Positions 53,246 to 62,545 are shown, counted from the stretch's first letter. The stretch: 64,000 nucleotides of DNA from Thalassorhabdus alkalitolerans (GCF_042656585.1 NZ_JBHSPG010000023.1), one strand, 5' to 3'. Translations and numbers: made by a program. The notes: generated by a model not told the origin, from the letters alone.

Positions 53246-54886
53246 TTACTTATTATTGAGGTTGAATGAACCGAAACGGTATTCATACGCGTAAAGAGCC
53301 ATCTCTAATGAGAGACGTTTTGGATTCTCTAATATATCATGACCTAGGAGTTCTTCAATTTTCTCCAACCGGTTATATAGGGTTTGACGAACAATAAAAA
53401 GAGATGAGGCTGTTTCTTGTTTTGCACCAAGGCAGGATAGATAGGTTTGGAGTGTCTGTAGAAGAACTCTTGATTTATCGGAACTTTCAAAAAGAAGAGG
53501 CCCTAAATATTCATTTATAAAGTCATCCAGTTCTCCCCTTTCATCCATTTGAAGAATGCTGCGATAAATATGAAGGTTTTCATAAAAAGGGATGTTCATA
53601 GGGCCGATCTTTTGTTGAATTCGAAGTGTTTCTTTTGCGGTGCAAAAGCTTTTTTGTATGTCCCTACTCGATGTAACAAACTTACCAAAGGCAAGCTGCT
53701 CATACATTTTTGCTTGGCCTTCTTGCTCTGTTTTTTGAAGCTTTTTGTAGCATTCATAGACTCGCTGAGGAAAAGAAACTGTTGGATTTCCAGCCGTATT
53801 AATGAGGACATACACGATGAAATTTTGAAGAATAGCAGGAATAAATAATATCTTCTTTGCTTCAAAATATGCTCTGGCTACCATTGATTTTTGGATGAAA
53901 TAAGATTCAAAGCTTTGCTGGTTCACTTGGATGGAAGTCTTATCAATCACACATATGGAGCCTTCCGTGAAAGAAACACCAGGATGCAATTCCATTAGTT
54001 TCGTGGTCAGCTCTTCCTCGTCATGGGCACCCTGAAGCCAATCATGAACCCATGCCTCTTCCTCATATCTTTTTCTCTCTTCTATATAAACAGTGCGCAT
54101 GACTTCTTGAGCTGCTGCCGTGGCACAGCGATCAGCTGCCAGTTCATTAAATTCTGTTATTTTCTTACCAGGTGAGTAAAAAATCAGATCAGCAAAATGG
54201 TGTCCTAAAATAGTAACGGGTTTACACAAACTAGAACATGCTGGAAGAGATGACTGCTTATTTATCCATTCATTTATAAAATTTTGTTGTTGTTTAGTTG
54301 AAAGTGGAGGAAAAAAATAACTGTCTCCCTGGATAGGCACAAAGAAAACATGAAGTGATGTTAAACGATGAAACTCCTTTAATAGGGCGAAAAGTCCTTT
54401 TCCATTTAAAAGACATTCATTAAGTGCAGTAGAAACATTTTCAATTTCTTTAAGCATGTAATGATAATGATTAATGAAAAAGCTGTGAAGATCCTGTGTA
54501 ATATCTATATACCTTACTTCCTCATGAAAAAGAATTAAAGGAAAATCATGCTCCTTTGCTAGATTAATCATACTCTCGGGCAGTGAAGAAGTATATGTTC
54601 CAAGCTCGATACATAACCCTGAGGCATTGCTTTCAATTAGCTGCTGCAAAAACGTATAAGAAAGCGTCTCGTCATCATGCCATCCTATACCGGTGGTAAG
54701 TATAAGTTCGTTTCCGTTAAGAAGTTCTTTTACTTGCGTAACCTCTATGATATGAACCCAGGAAACAGGACGAGTAAGGGATTTGTCGTTTCCTATAAGA
54801 GACACATGTTGAAAAAGGGGACGGGTTAAAATATCACGAATTGTAATTTGGGTTACGGGCCGAAGTAATTCTGTATTAGTACTCAT
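53246..54886 (-). CDS. PucR-family transcriptional regulator
   Basis: A 546-residue regulator. The N-terminal PucR domain is at about 15-135 (DILTRPLFQHVSLIGNDKSL, GNELILTTGIGW, GLCIELGTY). A middle region of unknown sensing role follows, and then a C-terminal helix-turn-helix of the PucR type (SLFIVRQTLYNRLEKIEELLG, then RLSLEMALYAYEYR). In B. subtilis PucR controls purine breakdown; here it faces the pyrimidine degradation genes and likely controls them. It starts at 54886 after GGAGG. Ligand unknown. Confidence 0.88.
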   Translation of the reverse strand: MSTNTELLRPVTQITIRDILTRPLFQHVSLIGNDKSLTRPVSWVHIIEVTQVKELLNGNELILTTGIGWHDDETLSYTFLQQLIESNASGLCIELGTYTSSLPESMINLAKEHDFPLILFHEEVRYIDITQDLHSFFINHYHYMLKEIENVSTALNECLLNGKGLFALLKEFHRLTSLHVFFVPIQGDSYFFPPLSTKQQQNFINEWINKQSSLPACSSLCKPVTILGHHFADLIFYSPGKKITEFNELAADRCATAAAQEVMRTVYIEERKRYEEEAWVHDWLQGAHDEEELTTKLMELHPGVSFTEGSICVIDKTSIQVNQQSFESYFIQKSMVARAYFEAKKILFIPAILQNFIVYVLINTAGNPTVSFPQRVYECYKKLQKTEQEGQAKMYEQLAFGKFVTSSRDIQKSFCTAKETLRIQQKIGPMNIPFYENLHIYRSILQMDERGELDDFINEYLGPLLFESSDKSRVLLQTLQTYLSCLGAKQETASSLFIVRQTLYNRLEKIEELLGHDILENPKRLSLEMALYAYEYRFGSFNLNNK

Positions 54887-55190
54887 AAATTCCTCCTTTA
54901 AACGATTATGTTCACCAGGCAGAAATTGTACAGGTTGTCTACTAAGTTACATTAATTGGATAATCCTTTTGTTTTAGTGTATAGAACAATTATTTGAATA
55001 ACAGGCGGGTTGTAATGTATTCTTACAAAAAATTTCAAGTTTTAGTAAGCGACAAGTTGTCTATATTTAGGGATGAAATTATAAAAGGCTACTGAAGAGA
55101 AAAAACAGAAAAAAGTCGAAATCAAATGATTTAAAAGTAATCTTGGATCGGGTAAAATGAATGGGAAATTAATAGATGGAGTGTGAATCT
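54887..55190 (+). other. Intergenic region between the PucR gene and the NlpC/P60 gene
   Basis: About 300 AT-rich bases holding divergent promoters. I see no gene. Direct signs of an operator are weak. Confidence 0.4.
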
Positions 55191-56000
55191 TTGAAAAAAC
55201 TTTTACTATTTTTCTTGTTTCTAAGTGTTCCTTCCGCTGTGTATTTATATTATGAAGCCGCCGCAGGAGATGAGGAAGCAATCGTCCGAGTGGAGGGCCA
55301 TGAGCTGTCTGTGCATCAAAGCCCTCTTATTACTGAGGAAACAGTATTTCTTCCTGTTAAAGATATAGTAGAGGAAGCAGGTTATGAAGTTGATTGGCTT
55401 CCCGTTAATGAAGAGATAGTCATATACAATGGTGAAAGAGAAATTTCCTTTCGTGTGGGTGCAAATACGGCAAGAGTGAATGAAGAAAACGCAGATCTTC
55501 CATCTACTTATGTCAGTGAAGAAGGAAGCGTTATGGCAGAAATAGCTTTTTTTGAAGAAATACTCAAACTGGAAACCGTGTGGGATAGCAGCAGCCTTAC
55601 TGCTGATCTCTATCTACCAAGAGAGATGAAAGTAAACGGGGTAATAGAATCAGCAGAACAATATTTGGACACTCCTTATGAATTTGGGGCTTCTCCTCAT
55701 ACAGTCGATTATTTTGATTGTTCCTCTTTTACTCAGAGAGTGTATAAAGAGAATGGTATATCCCTCCCTCGCGTTTCTAGAAACCAAATTACAGCGGGAG
55801 ACCAAGTTAACAAAAGTGAAATAAAAAAAGGAGACTTGGTTTTTTTTGATACAGAAGAAGATGATACTATTAATCATGTAGCAATATATATCGATTCAGA
55901 AACCTTACTCCATGCTACCGATACGAACGGGGTTGATTATACTCCTTACACCGACTACTGGAAGGATAGTTACGCAGGAGCAGCAAGAGTCATAAATTAG
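55191..56000 (+). CDS. Secreted NlpC/P60 endopeptidase with copper-amine-oxidase-like N-terminal domain
   Basis: Cell wall cysteine peptidase, likely cutting D-Glu-gamma-meso-DAP bonds. From TTG 55191 (GGAGTG before it) the 269 residues are: a signal or anchor sequence (1-20, LLLFFLFLSVPSAVYLYY), a stalk domain (about 28-140, ITEETVFLPVKDIVEEAGYE) of the copper amine oxidase N-terminal type that serves as a wall-binding or spacer unit, and the NlpC/P60 domain. Catalytic Cys is in YFDCSSFTQRVY and His in DTINHVAIYI; LLHATDTNGV completes the triad. Single-gene unit. Confidence 0.9.
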   Translation: MKKLLLFFLFLSVPSAVYLYYEAAAGDEEAIVRVEGHELSVHQSPLITEETVFLPVKDIVEEAGYEVDWLPVNEEIVIYNGEREISFRVGANTARVNEENADLPSTYVSEEGSVMAEIAFFEEILKLETVWDSSSLTADLYLPREMKVNGVIESAEQYLDTPYEFGASPHTVDYFDCSSFTQRVYKENGISLPRVSRNQITAGDQVNKSEIKKGDLVFFDTEEDDTINHVAIYIDSETLLHATDTNGVDYTPYTDYWKDSYAGAARVIN

Positions 56001-56040
56001 AGAATTGTCCTGAAAAAAGGAACCCGGATATTAGTGCAGC

Positions 56041-56068
56041 CCCCCCGTATTTGTTGGGGGTTTTTTTG
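56041..56068 (+). terminator. Intrinsic terminator
   Basis: CCCCC / GGGGG stem with a 9-base loop followed by seven T. Confidence 0.85.
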
Positions 56069-56273
56069 TGGTGAAGAAGAGCGCCAGTCCCAACAGTTTA
56101 AGAGTCAGCTTCCTTTGGTTTGAGTGAAACTTTTTGAGAAAAAGGTTGAAAAACAGGAGAAAATAGTGTTTCTTGAAAAATCACAAAAATAAGTGCAAAC
56201 TATTAAGAAATGTGAATTCTGAAATACAGTAAGAAACTGAGTACATAAAGAGGTCCAAGGGAGGCAGCGAGAT

Positions 56274-57446
56274 ATGAATTTTGATGAGGTTTTTGAAAGA
56301 AAACAAACAAATTCAATGAAATGGGACTTATTAAAGGAACGATATCAATCAGAAGATTTATGGCCAATGTGGGTGGCTGACATGGACTTTCAAGCTCCAC
56401 AACCAGTATTAGATGCGATGAGACAGGTGGTGGACCACGGAATTTTTGGTTACCATGCACGGCCTGATTCCTTGCGTGAAGTAACAGCTGGGTGGCTGAA
56501 GAAAAGGTTCAAGTGGGAAGTTCAAAAAGAGGATTTTGTTTTTACGCCAGGAGTAGTCCCGGCGATCAGTCATCTGATTAAGACATTTACCGCTAAAGGA
56601 GATCAAGTAATCATCCAAACACCTGTTTATTATCCTTTTTATTCATTAATCAAAAATAGTGAGAGGACTCTTGTAAAAAACCCTCTTAAAGAAACTGATG
56701 ATGGATTTGTCATGGATCTTGATGACCTGGAAGAAAAAATGAAGGCAGGGGCAAGGATGCTCCTTTTATGCAGTCCACACAATCCAATTGGACGTGTATG
56801 GAAAAAAGAAGAGCTAAGAAAAGTTGGGGAATTAGCCGAAAAATACAACGTGCTTGTTGTATCAGATGAAATTCATGCTGATTTAATATTAAAAGGAGAA
56901 CATGTGCCTTTTGCTAAGGTTAATAACGATTTAGATGTTTCAGTCATTACTTGTATGGCCCCGAGTAAAACGTTTAATTTGGCTGCCCTGCAGCTGTCCT
57001 ACGTAATATTTCAGGATAGTGAAGATAGAACGTCATATGAAAAACATTTAAGTAATGAATTTGTCGGCATTGATAACCCGTTTGCTACTGTTGCTGCTGA
57101 AGCCGCCTACCTTCATGGAGAACCATGGCTTGAAGCACTTCTTGAATACATTAAGGGCAATGTGGAATTAGTTAAGCAAGATATTGAAACAAATATGCCG
57201 AAGATAAAAGTAGTTGAGCCGGAAGGTACTTATTTAATCTGGCTGGACTTTAGAGAGTTTGGTATGTCCGGATTGGAGCTCCAGGAGTGGCTTAGAAAAG
57301 AAGGGAACCTTGCTTTGAGTGACGGGCACATTTTTGGCCCGGAAGGCAGTGGTTTTGCCCGCATGAATCTAGCATGTCCAAGGTCTCATGTCGAGGAGGG
57401 TCTTCGTCGACTTAATCAAGCCTATAACTCATATAAGGTAAAATAA
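56274..57446 (+). CDS. patB: PatB/MalY-family PLP enzyme (cystathionine beta-lyase)
   Basis: Fold type I PLP enzyme of 390 residues. PMWVADMDFQAPQPV near residue 33 is the mark of the PatB/MalY group, with TPGVVPAISHLI, LLCSPHNPIGRVW, VSDEIHADL and the PLP lysine in APSKTFNLA. It breaks C-S bonds in cystathionine or cysteine conjugates; aminotransferase activity toward some amino acids is also known for the group. The start has GGGAGGCAG. A 50-codon gene follows 100 bases later. Confidence 0.88.
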   Translation: MNFDEVFERKQTNSMKWDLLKERYQSEDLWPMWVADMDFQAPQPVLDAMRQVVDHGIFGYHARPDSLREVTAGWLKKRFKWEVQKEDFVFTPGVVPAISHLIKTFTAKGDQVIIQTPVYYPFYSLIKNSERTLVKNPLKETDDGFVMDLDDLEEKMKAGARMLLLCSPHNPIGRVWKKEELRKVGELAEKYNVLVVSDEIHADLILKGEHVPFAKVNNDLDVSVITCMAPSKTFNLAALQLSYVIFQDSEDRTSYEKHLSNEFVGIDNPFATVAAEAAYLHGEPWLEALLEYIKGNVELVKQDIETNMPKIKVVEPEGTYLIWLDFREFGMSGLELQEWLRKEGNLALSDGHIFGPEGSGFARMNLACPRSHVEEGLRRLNQAYNSYKVK

Positions 57447-57549
57447 ACAGGAATTTAGCAGGAATATTATTTTTCTCCCCGAAATAGAAGGCGTATAGGC
57501 TTGGGACAGAGAGAACCTGGAGAAAGTTTGTTGTAAAGGGGCTTACAGG

Positions 57550-57702
57550 ATGGAGAAGGAAGTACTGCAGGATTTTTTAATACAACAATGCAAAATAGAA
57601 TTAAAACGGGACTTAACAACAGGTGAAAAAGAGTTTTTGCAGTGGGTGGTCACTAGAAAAGATGCAGGGGACAAAAAGCAGGCATCATTAAGGCTTTGTT
57701 AA
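57550..57702 (+). CDS. Small hypothetical protein, 50 residues
   Basis: My reading of the gap after patB: ATG 57550 preceded by AAAGGGGCTTACAGG opens a 50-codon frame. It encodes a soluble helical protein (MEKEVLQDFLIQQC, then TGEKEFLQWVVTRKDAG), and ends 15 bases before an intrinsic terminator. Amphipathic helices and the terminator favour a real gene, but the ribosome site is only moderate. Family unknown to me. Confidence 0.5.
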   Translation: MEKEVLQDFLIQQCKIELKRDLTTGEKEFLQWVVTRKDAGDKKQASLRLC

Positions 57703-57717
57703 ACAAATAGTAAGAAA

Positions 57718-57752
57718 AGGCGGGCTGCAGAGAGAGCCTGCCTTTTTTTAAT
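57718..57752 (+). terminator. Intrinsic terminator
   Basis: Stem AGGCGGGCT / AGCCTGCCT (one G-T pair) with T run. Confidence 0.85.
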
Positions 57753-57797
57753 TATGGTACAATTAAAGAAAAGATACGGTCGTTTAGGAGTGATGGA

Positions 57798-58292
57798 ATG
57801 AAGACGTTTCGGCTTGTAGCTATGCAATTGGTACTTTCTGAAGAGGACAAAATTATTCAAGAAGCTCTTCCATTGCAGGATGGATTAATCATAAATCGTG
57901 AAGAGAAAAACAGCCTTTGGTTAATTGAAGCAGTGATCCCCAAAGAGAAACAAGAATTATTTGAGAAATGGAAAGAAACTCAGGAAAAGTTTGTAGTAGA
58001 AGTAACGATAACTGACGAGAGAAACGACCCCGCCACAATGACTGCTCAGGTAAGGGATGTTATTACCTTATCCAATTCTATAAGTGTTTTATTTGATGGG
58101 AAAATGGCAGTACAAAAAGATGATGTCTTTAATGTCATTCTTGAAGGCCTCATTGAAGACGGTTTTTCGGGAGAAAAGCTTTTAGAGGAGTTCAAGAACA
58201 GAAAAGAAGACCAAGGCTCATGGTCTCACAGAGTTGCGGAAAACTTATACAAAGAAGTAAAAGGAGAAAGAAGCGAGGATTCCCGCTCCTAA
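57798..58292 (+). CDS. YwpF-like protein
   Basis: A 164-residue soluble protein that resembles the YwpF family of Bacillus (MKTFRLVAMQLV start, PLQDGLIINREEKNSLWLIEA). Function of the family is unknown to me. The start has TTAGGAGTG. It is convergent with the SpoIIM-like gene, and its charged C-terminus (residues 130-164) looks disordered. Confidence 0.7.
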   Translation: MKTFRLVAMQLVLSEEDKIIQEALPLQDGLIINREEKNSLWLIEAVIPKEKQELFEKWKETQEKFVVEVTITDERNDPATMTAQVRDVITLSNSISVLFDGKMAVQKDDVFNVILEGLIEDGFSGEKLLEEFKNRKEDQGSWSHRVAENLYKEVKGERSEDSRS

Positions 58293-58305
58293 TATCACAT
58301 CCCCT

Positions 58306-58929
58306 TTACTCCATCATGTCGAGAAAATGAGGAGTGACAAATCCTTCAATAAGTGCTGCAATAATAATAAGTGGAACGACCACTCCAAAGTAAGTTTTAA
58401 AAGCCTGTCCGATCCTGAGTGTCAACTCAATGGAATCCCTGTTCGGGGAAAAGATTTTCTTGGCAATACTCAGGCTAATATATATTCCTGCTGCACTGCA
58501 TAAAAACAAGCCGATCATTTCAATTATTCCATGAGGAAGGATCCCCAAAGCGAATACAGATAGAGGGTTTTCCCCAGCTGCTTGTGTAAAGGCTAACACA
58601 ACGCTAACGGATAAGCCGGTAATGACAGGGCTGAGAGCTGGCAGGAAAAGGACGGGAATAAATCCAAGGATTAAAACGAAGAAAGAAACTTGAAGATTAT
58701 TTAAAACGATGACCCAAAACAAAGTTGAATGTTCTGCGTCTGGACCCGCTCCCATATTTTCAAATTGCGCTCCCAATTGTTCCATGGCTGCATGAACGAT
58801 TGGAGGATTACTTATCAGAAAGATATAGCCTCCGGCAGCGATGGCCAACGTTAGAATAAAGACGATGAGAAAAGGGAGTTTATAAATATCTTTAGCTTTC
58901 TCCCATTCTTTTTGATAAAACTCTTTCAT
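58306..58929 (-). CDS. SpoIIM-family (DUF95) membrane protein
   Basis: A 207-residue inner membrane protein with five or six helices. LNNLQVSFFVLILGFIP and ILPHGIIEMIGLFLCSA are the DUF95/SpoIIM signature (HGxxE). SpoIIM itself acts in engulfment during sporulation; homologues outside spo operons have no known role, so this one need not be sporulation-specific. ATG 58929 has GGAGTTATTCACG upstream, while the longer frame to 59043 has no good site. Confidence 0.8.
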   Translation of the reverse strand: MKEFYQKEWEKAKDIYKLPFLIVFILTLAIAAGGYIFLISNPPIVHAAMEQLGAQFENMGAGPDAEHSTLFWVIVLNNLQVSFFVLILGFIPVLFLPALSPVITGLSVSVVLAFTQAAGENPLSVFALGILPHGIIEMIGLFLCSAAGIYISLSIAKKIFSPNRDSIELTLRIGQAFKTYFGVVVPLIIIAALIEGFVTPHFLDMME

Positions 58930-59163
58930 CGTGAATAACTCCTTTAACAACTCCTTTGCTGAGCACACATACAGGATTAATGAACTGTTCAGCAGGGAAA
59001 GAGTAATACTGAAAATCTTGTTCCCTCGTCCTATAAAAAGCAAACATAACCAGTGAAAAAAGCTTGTTGTATTACGTTACTGTTTAAGTGAATAATCAGG
59101 AATGGTATGATGATAAACAAAGTAACGGAATTTTATTTTGGTGCAAGAGATGAGGCAGGTACA

Positions 59164-59673
59164 ATGAATTTTTTTACTTTCCATGATTATTACAACAATC
59201 AAGTTAAACTAGCCTTTTCTTCCAATCCCTTTTCAGAGCAGCCAGGCCATGTTTGGGTGATTTGTGTGTTTAAGGATCAATGGCTTCTTACTCATCATCC
59301 TAGAAGAGGTCTTGAGTTTCCTGGTGGAAAGGTTGAAGCTGGAGAAACGCCTCAAGAAGCTGCCAAACGTGAAGTGTGGGAGGAAACAGGAGGAGAAGTG
59401 AACACCATAGAATACATTGGTCAATATGAGGTAAAAGGAAAAGCTGATACCGTGGTCAAAAATATTTATTTTGCCACCATTGAAGACTTAATTGAAAAAG
59501 CTGATTACATGGAAACAAAAGGACCAGTTATACTAGAAAACCTTCCCAGAGACCGGAAGAGCCTTTCAAATTATAGCTTTATTATGAAAGATGAAGTACT
59601 TACGCATTCTTTGCAATTTTTGTCTGATAATGGATTGCTTCCTGCCTCACAACAAAGAGACCTTCCTAGCTAA
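59164..59673 (+). CDS. ytkD: NUDIX hydrolase, YtkD-like
   Basis: Nucleoside triphosphate pyrophosphohydrolase that in B. subtilis cleans 8-oxo-dGTP or caps RNA. The Nudix box is complete from GGKVEAGETPQEAAKREV into WEETGG. The flanks HVWVICVFKDQWLLTHH and VKNIYFATIEDL, and the C-terminal SFIMKDEVLTHSL, fit YtkD closely. From ATG 59164 it has 169 residues; the frame is open to an ATG at 59107, so the start is uncertain. ytmA and pckA lie downstream, as I recall for the ytk-ytm region of Bacillus. Confidence 0.85.
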   Translation: MNFFTFHDYYNNQVKLAFSSNPFSEQPGHVWVICVFKDQWLLTHHPRRGLEFPGGKVEAGETPQEAAKREVWEETGGEVNTIEYIGQYEVKGKADTVVKNIYFATIEDLIEKADYMETKGPVILENLPRDRKSLSNYSFIMKDEVLTHSLQFLSDNGLLPASQQRDLPS

Positions 59674-59683
59674 TGAACTCCAG

Positions 59684-59722
59684 CCCCATTGTTAGACACC
59701 TCATCTAACAATGGGGGTTTTT
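59684..59722 (+). terminator. Intrinsic terminator after ytkD
   Basis: Perfect 13-base stem CCCCATTGTTAGA / TCTAACAATGGGG followed by GTTTTTTA. Confidence 0.95.
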
Positions 59723-60143
59723 TATGGCTGAATGTAAAATAGAAGGGAAGTTACAAGCTGTTGCTCGTACTTGAATAGAAACGATAATGAGAAAGTATCG
59801 TTTCTATCGGCTCCATCCGTTAAGAGGGCAGTCATCGTTTTGGTCTTCTCCCGAAAACGGTTGACAGGATGCCATTTACCTCTTTCTCTTAAAAAAAGCC
59901 TTTTTCAATTGCTGCATAAAGGGGAGTATAGAAAGTAGGACAAATTCCCTCGGCTATTGTAACGGTTTCGGGCGACGAAGAATGGATGCATGACGTTGCA
60001 GAAATAAGCCGGTGGAAACAGAACAAGAGCGACTCGGTTCTGCAATCCCTTCGCAGCTACTCTCCATGAGTGTTTTGAGGATGGTGTAAACGTAAAGAGA
60101 GTGGATGGTCATACCTATAATAAAACAAAGGAGAGGATGATCT
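59723..60143 (+). other. Gene-poor stretch with an inverted repeat and possible gene remnant
   Basis: A perfect 12-base inverted repeat ATAGAAACGATA / TATCGTTTCTAT (59775-59786, 59796-59807) has no T run. From about 59935 to 60069 a 45-codon frame without start codon reads IPSAIVTVSGDEEWMHDVAE and onward, with protein-like composition. It could be a remnant of a decayed gene; I could not place the family. Confidence 0.4.
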
Positions 60144-60941
60144 TTGACTACCTTTCAACAAGTACCCTCCACGTCTAGTACTGTGAAGCTGTATGAAGTG
60201 ACTTATCAAAGTGGTCCTTATCAAGTAAAAGGGTGTCTGGCAAAACCTGTTAACCATACTGCTACATTGCCAGGTTTGTTATATCTGCGCGGAGGATATA
60301 AATCATTCGGCATGGTTAGCAAGGAGTGGGTAACCACACTTGCAAAAGAGGGATATGTAGTGTTTGCCCCATACTACCGGGGAAATGAAGGAGGGGAAGG
60401 CTCAGAAGATTTCATTGGGGAGGACCGGGAGGATGCTGCAGCTGCATTTGACGTATTAGCCGGCCTTGAGGGGGTTGATGAGAGAAGAATTCACATAATG
60501 GGTTTTTCAAGAGGGGGAGCAATGGCTTTGTTCACAGCCATTGCCAGGCCTCAGTCTTCTTCTGTGGTAGTATGGAGCGGTGTAACCGATATGCGGCTGA
60601 CGTATGAGGAAAGGGAGGACTTACAAAAGACATTTCGAAAGGTTACAGGCGGCACTCCCGCTCAAGAGCCGGAAGAATATGAAAGGCGGACCCCTATAAA
60701 GTATATTGAAAAATTATCCGTCCCATTGTTAATTATTCACAGCAGAAAAGATGAGAATGTTTCAATCAATCATGCATACTTACTCCAGCGTGAAATGGAA
60801 AAGTATGAAAACCCATGCGAAGCAAAAATATATAATGATTTTTCGCACCATCTAAATGACCTTGATCGCAAGAAGGTACTTCAAGAGGCTTGTGACTGGA
60901 TGAAAAAATGGGAGGAAAACAAAAGAAAAGACGCCCTCTAA
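60144..60941 (+). CDS. ytmA: YtmA-like alpha/beta hydrolase (prolyl oligopeptidase-type)
   Basis: A 265-residue serine hydrolase of the S9/dienelactone-like group. The nucleophile is Ser in IMGFSRGGAMALF, the acid is Asp in HSRKDENVSI and the histidine is in YNDFSHHLND. APYYRGNEGGEGSEDF is typical of S9 catalytic domains. TTG start with AAGGAGAGG upstream. Convergent with pckA over a bidirectional hairpin, the same neighbourhood as B. subtilis ytmA. Natural substrate unknown. Confidence 0.85.
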   Translation: MTTFQQVPSTSSTVKLYEVTYQSGPYQVKGCLAKPVNHTATLPGLLYLRGGYKSFGMVSKEWVTTLAKEGYVVFAPYYRGNEGGEGSEDFIGEDREDAAAAFDVLAGLEGVDERRIHIMGFSRGGAMALFTAIARPQSSSVVVWSGVTDMRLTYEEREDLQKTFRKVTGGTPAQEPEEYERRTPIKYIEKLSVPLLIIHSRKDENVSINHAYLLQREMEKYENPCEAKIYNDFSHHLNDLDRKKVLQEACDWMKKWEENKRKDAL

Positions 60942-60951
60942 GGCGTCTTTT
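60926..60951. terminator. Bidirectional terminator between ytmA and pckA
   Basis: Perfect stem AAAAGACGCC / GGCGTCTTTT with a 6-base loop; T run on both strands. The first bases lie in the end of ytmA. Confidence 0.88.
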
Positions 60952-60958
60952 TCATCAT

Positions 60959-62545
60959 TTAGATTGTAGGTCCAGCATTTTTAATTTCTTCTAACGTGTT
61001 TTCAAACTTTGAGAAGTTCTGTTTGAATTTAGAAGCAAGCTCTTTTGCTTTTTTCTCGTAAGCTTCAGGATCTTCCCACGTTTGCTTTGGCTGCAGGACT
61101 TCATCTGGCACTCCCGGACACTGAACAGGAATGTTTAAGCCAAAGATTGGATCTACGGCTGTCTCGACAGAATCAAGCTCCCCTTGAAGTGCAGATTGAA
61201 TCATAGCCCGAGTATAAGGGAGGTTCATTCTCTTTCCGACTCCGTATGGGCCGCCGGACCAACCGGTGTTGACTAAGAAAACCTGGACGTTATGCTGAGT
61301 GATCTTTTCTCCTAGCATTTCAGCGTAATGAGAAGCTTCTAATGGGAGGAAAGGAGAACCAAAGCATGTTGAGAACGTTGCTTCAGGTTCCGTTACCCCT
61401 CTTTCAGTACCAGCCAGCTTACTCGTATAACCGCTTAAGAAATGGTACATTGCCTGTTCTTTTGTTAACTTGCTGATAGGAGGCAGGACGCCAAACGCAT
61501 CAGCAGTTAAGAAGATAATTGTTGTTGGATGCCCGGCCATACTTGGCACAAGAGCATTATCAATATTATCAAGAGGGTAGGCTGCACGCGTGTTTTCCGT
61601 CAAAGCCGTGTCTTCATAGTCAGGCTTTCCTGTTTTCGCATCAACCATTACATTTTCAAGAACAGAACCAAAACGGATCGCATCCCAGATTTGTGGTTCC
61701 TTGTCGTAAGAAAGATTCACACATTTTGCGTAGCAGCCGCCTTCGATATTAAAGACACCGTTATTTGACCAGCCATGTTCATCATCACCGATTAAAAAAC
61801 GATGAGGGTCAGCTGAAAGAGTCGTTTTCCCTGTACCTGAAAGCCCGAAGAATAATGCTACATCACCTTCTTCTCCCACATTTGCAGAGCAGTGCATCGG
61901 TAGAACATCCTTTTCCGGGAGAAGGTAGTTCATTACTGAAAAGATTGACTTCTTCATTTCCCCTGCGTATTCCGTTCCGCCGATCAATACAATTCTCTCT
62001 TCAAAAGAAACGATGATAAACGTTTCCGATTTTGTGCCATCAACTTCAGGATCGGCCTTAAATTCAGGAGCAGAGATAATCGTAAATTCCGCTTCATGGC
62101 GGTCAAGTTCGTCTTCCGTTGGACGAATGAAAAGCTGCTTTGCAAACAGGTTATGCCAGGCGTATTCATTTATGACCTGAAGAGGAAGACGATAAGCAGG
62201 GTCAACACCAGCATATCCACGTGTAACATATACTTCGTCTTTTTCTTGAAGGTGAGCAAGTACTTTTTTATACAGATTAGAAAAAATTTCTTTATCAATA
62301 GGCTGGTTGACAGGACCCCAGTCCACCTTTTCACGTGCAGGAGACTCATCAACAATATATTTATCTTTAGGAGAGCGGCCAGTATATTTTCCGGTATCTA
62401 CACTAAGGGCTCCAGAAGCTGTCAGTTTCCCTTCGTTCCTCATTAAAGATTTCTCTACTAATTTAGAAACAGGCAAATCATAAAGGACATTTCCCCCGTG
62501 TAACACATTTTTTAATTCGGTAGTGAAGCAGACGGTATTATTCAT
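60959..62545 (-). CDS. pckA: Phosphoenolpyruvate carboxykinase (ATP)
   Basis: Gluconeogenic enzyme that converts oxaloacetate and ATP to PEP, CO2 and ADP. About 528 residues from ATG 62545. The kinase loop FGLSGTGKTTLS has Lys240, IGDDEHGW holds the metal-binding acids, and YTGRSPKDKYIV is near residue 50. The longer frame upstream has no ribosome site; AAAGGATTTTGCTGCC precedes the chosen ATG. In Bacillus this gene is repressed by CcpN on glucose, and a matching box overlaps its -10. Confidence 0.95.
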   Translation of the reverse strand: MNNTVCFTTELKNVLHGGNVLYDLPVSKLVEKSLMRNEGKLTASGALSVDTGKYTGRSPKDKYIVDESPAREKVDWGPVNQPIDKEIFSNLYKKVLAHLQEKDEVYVTRGYAGVDPAYRLPLQVINEYAWHNLFAKQLFIRPTEDELDRHEAEFTIISAPEFKADPEVDGTKSETFIIVSFEERIVLIGGTEYAGEMKKSIFSVMNYLLPEKDVLPMHCSANVGEEGDVALFFGLSGTGKTTLSADPHRFLIGDDEHGWSNNGVFNIEGGCYAKCVNLSYDKEPQIWDAIRFGSVLENVMVDAKTGKPDYEDTALTENTRAAYPLDNIDNALVPSMAGHPTTIIFLTADAFGVLPPISKLTKEQAMYHFLSGYTSKLAGTERGVTEPEATFSTCFGSPFLPLEASHYAEMLGEKITQHNVQVFLVNTGWSGGPYGVGKRMNLPYTRAMIQSALQGELDSVETAVDPIFGLNIPVQCPGVPDEVLQPKQTWEDPEAYEKKAKELASKFKQNFSKFENTLEEIKNAGPTI

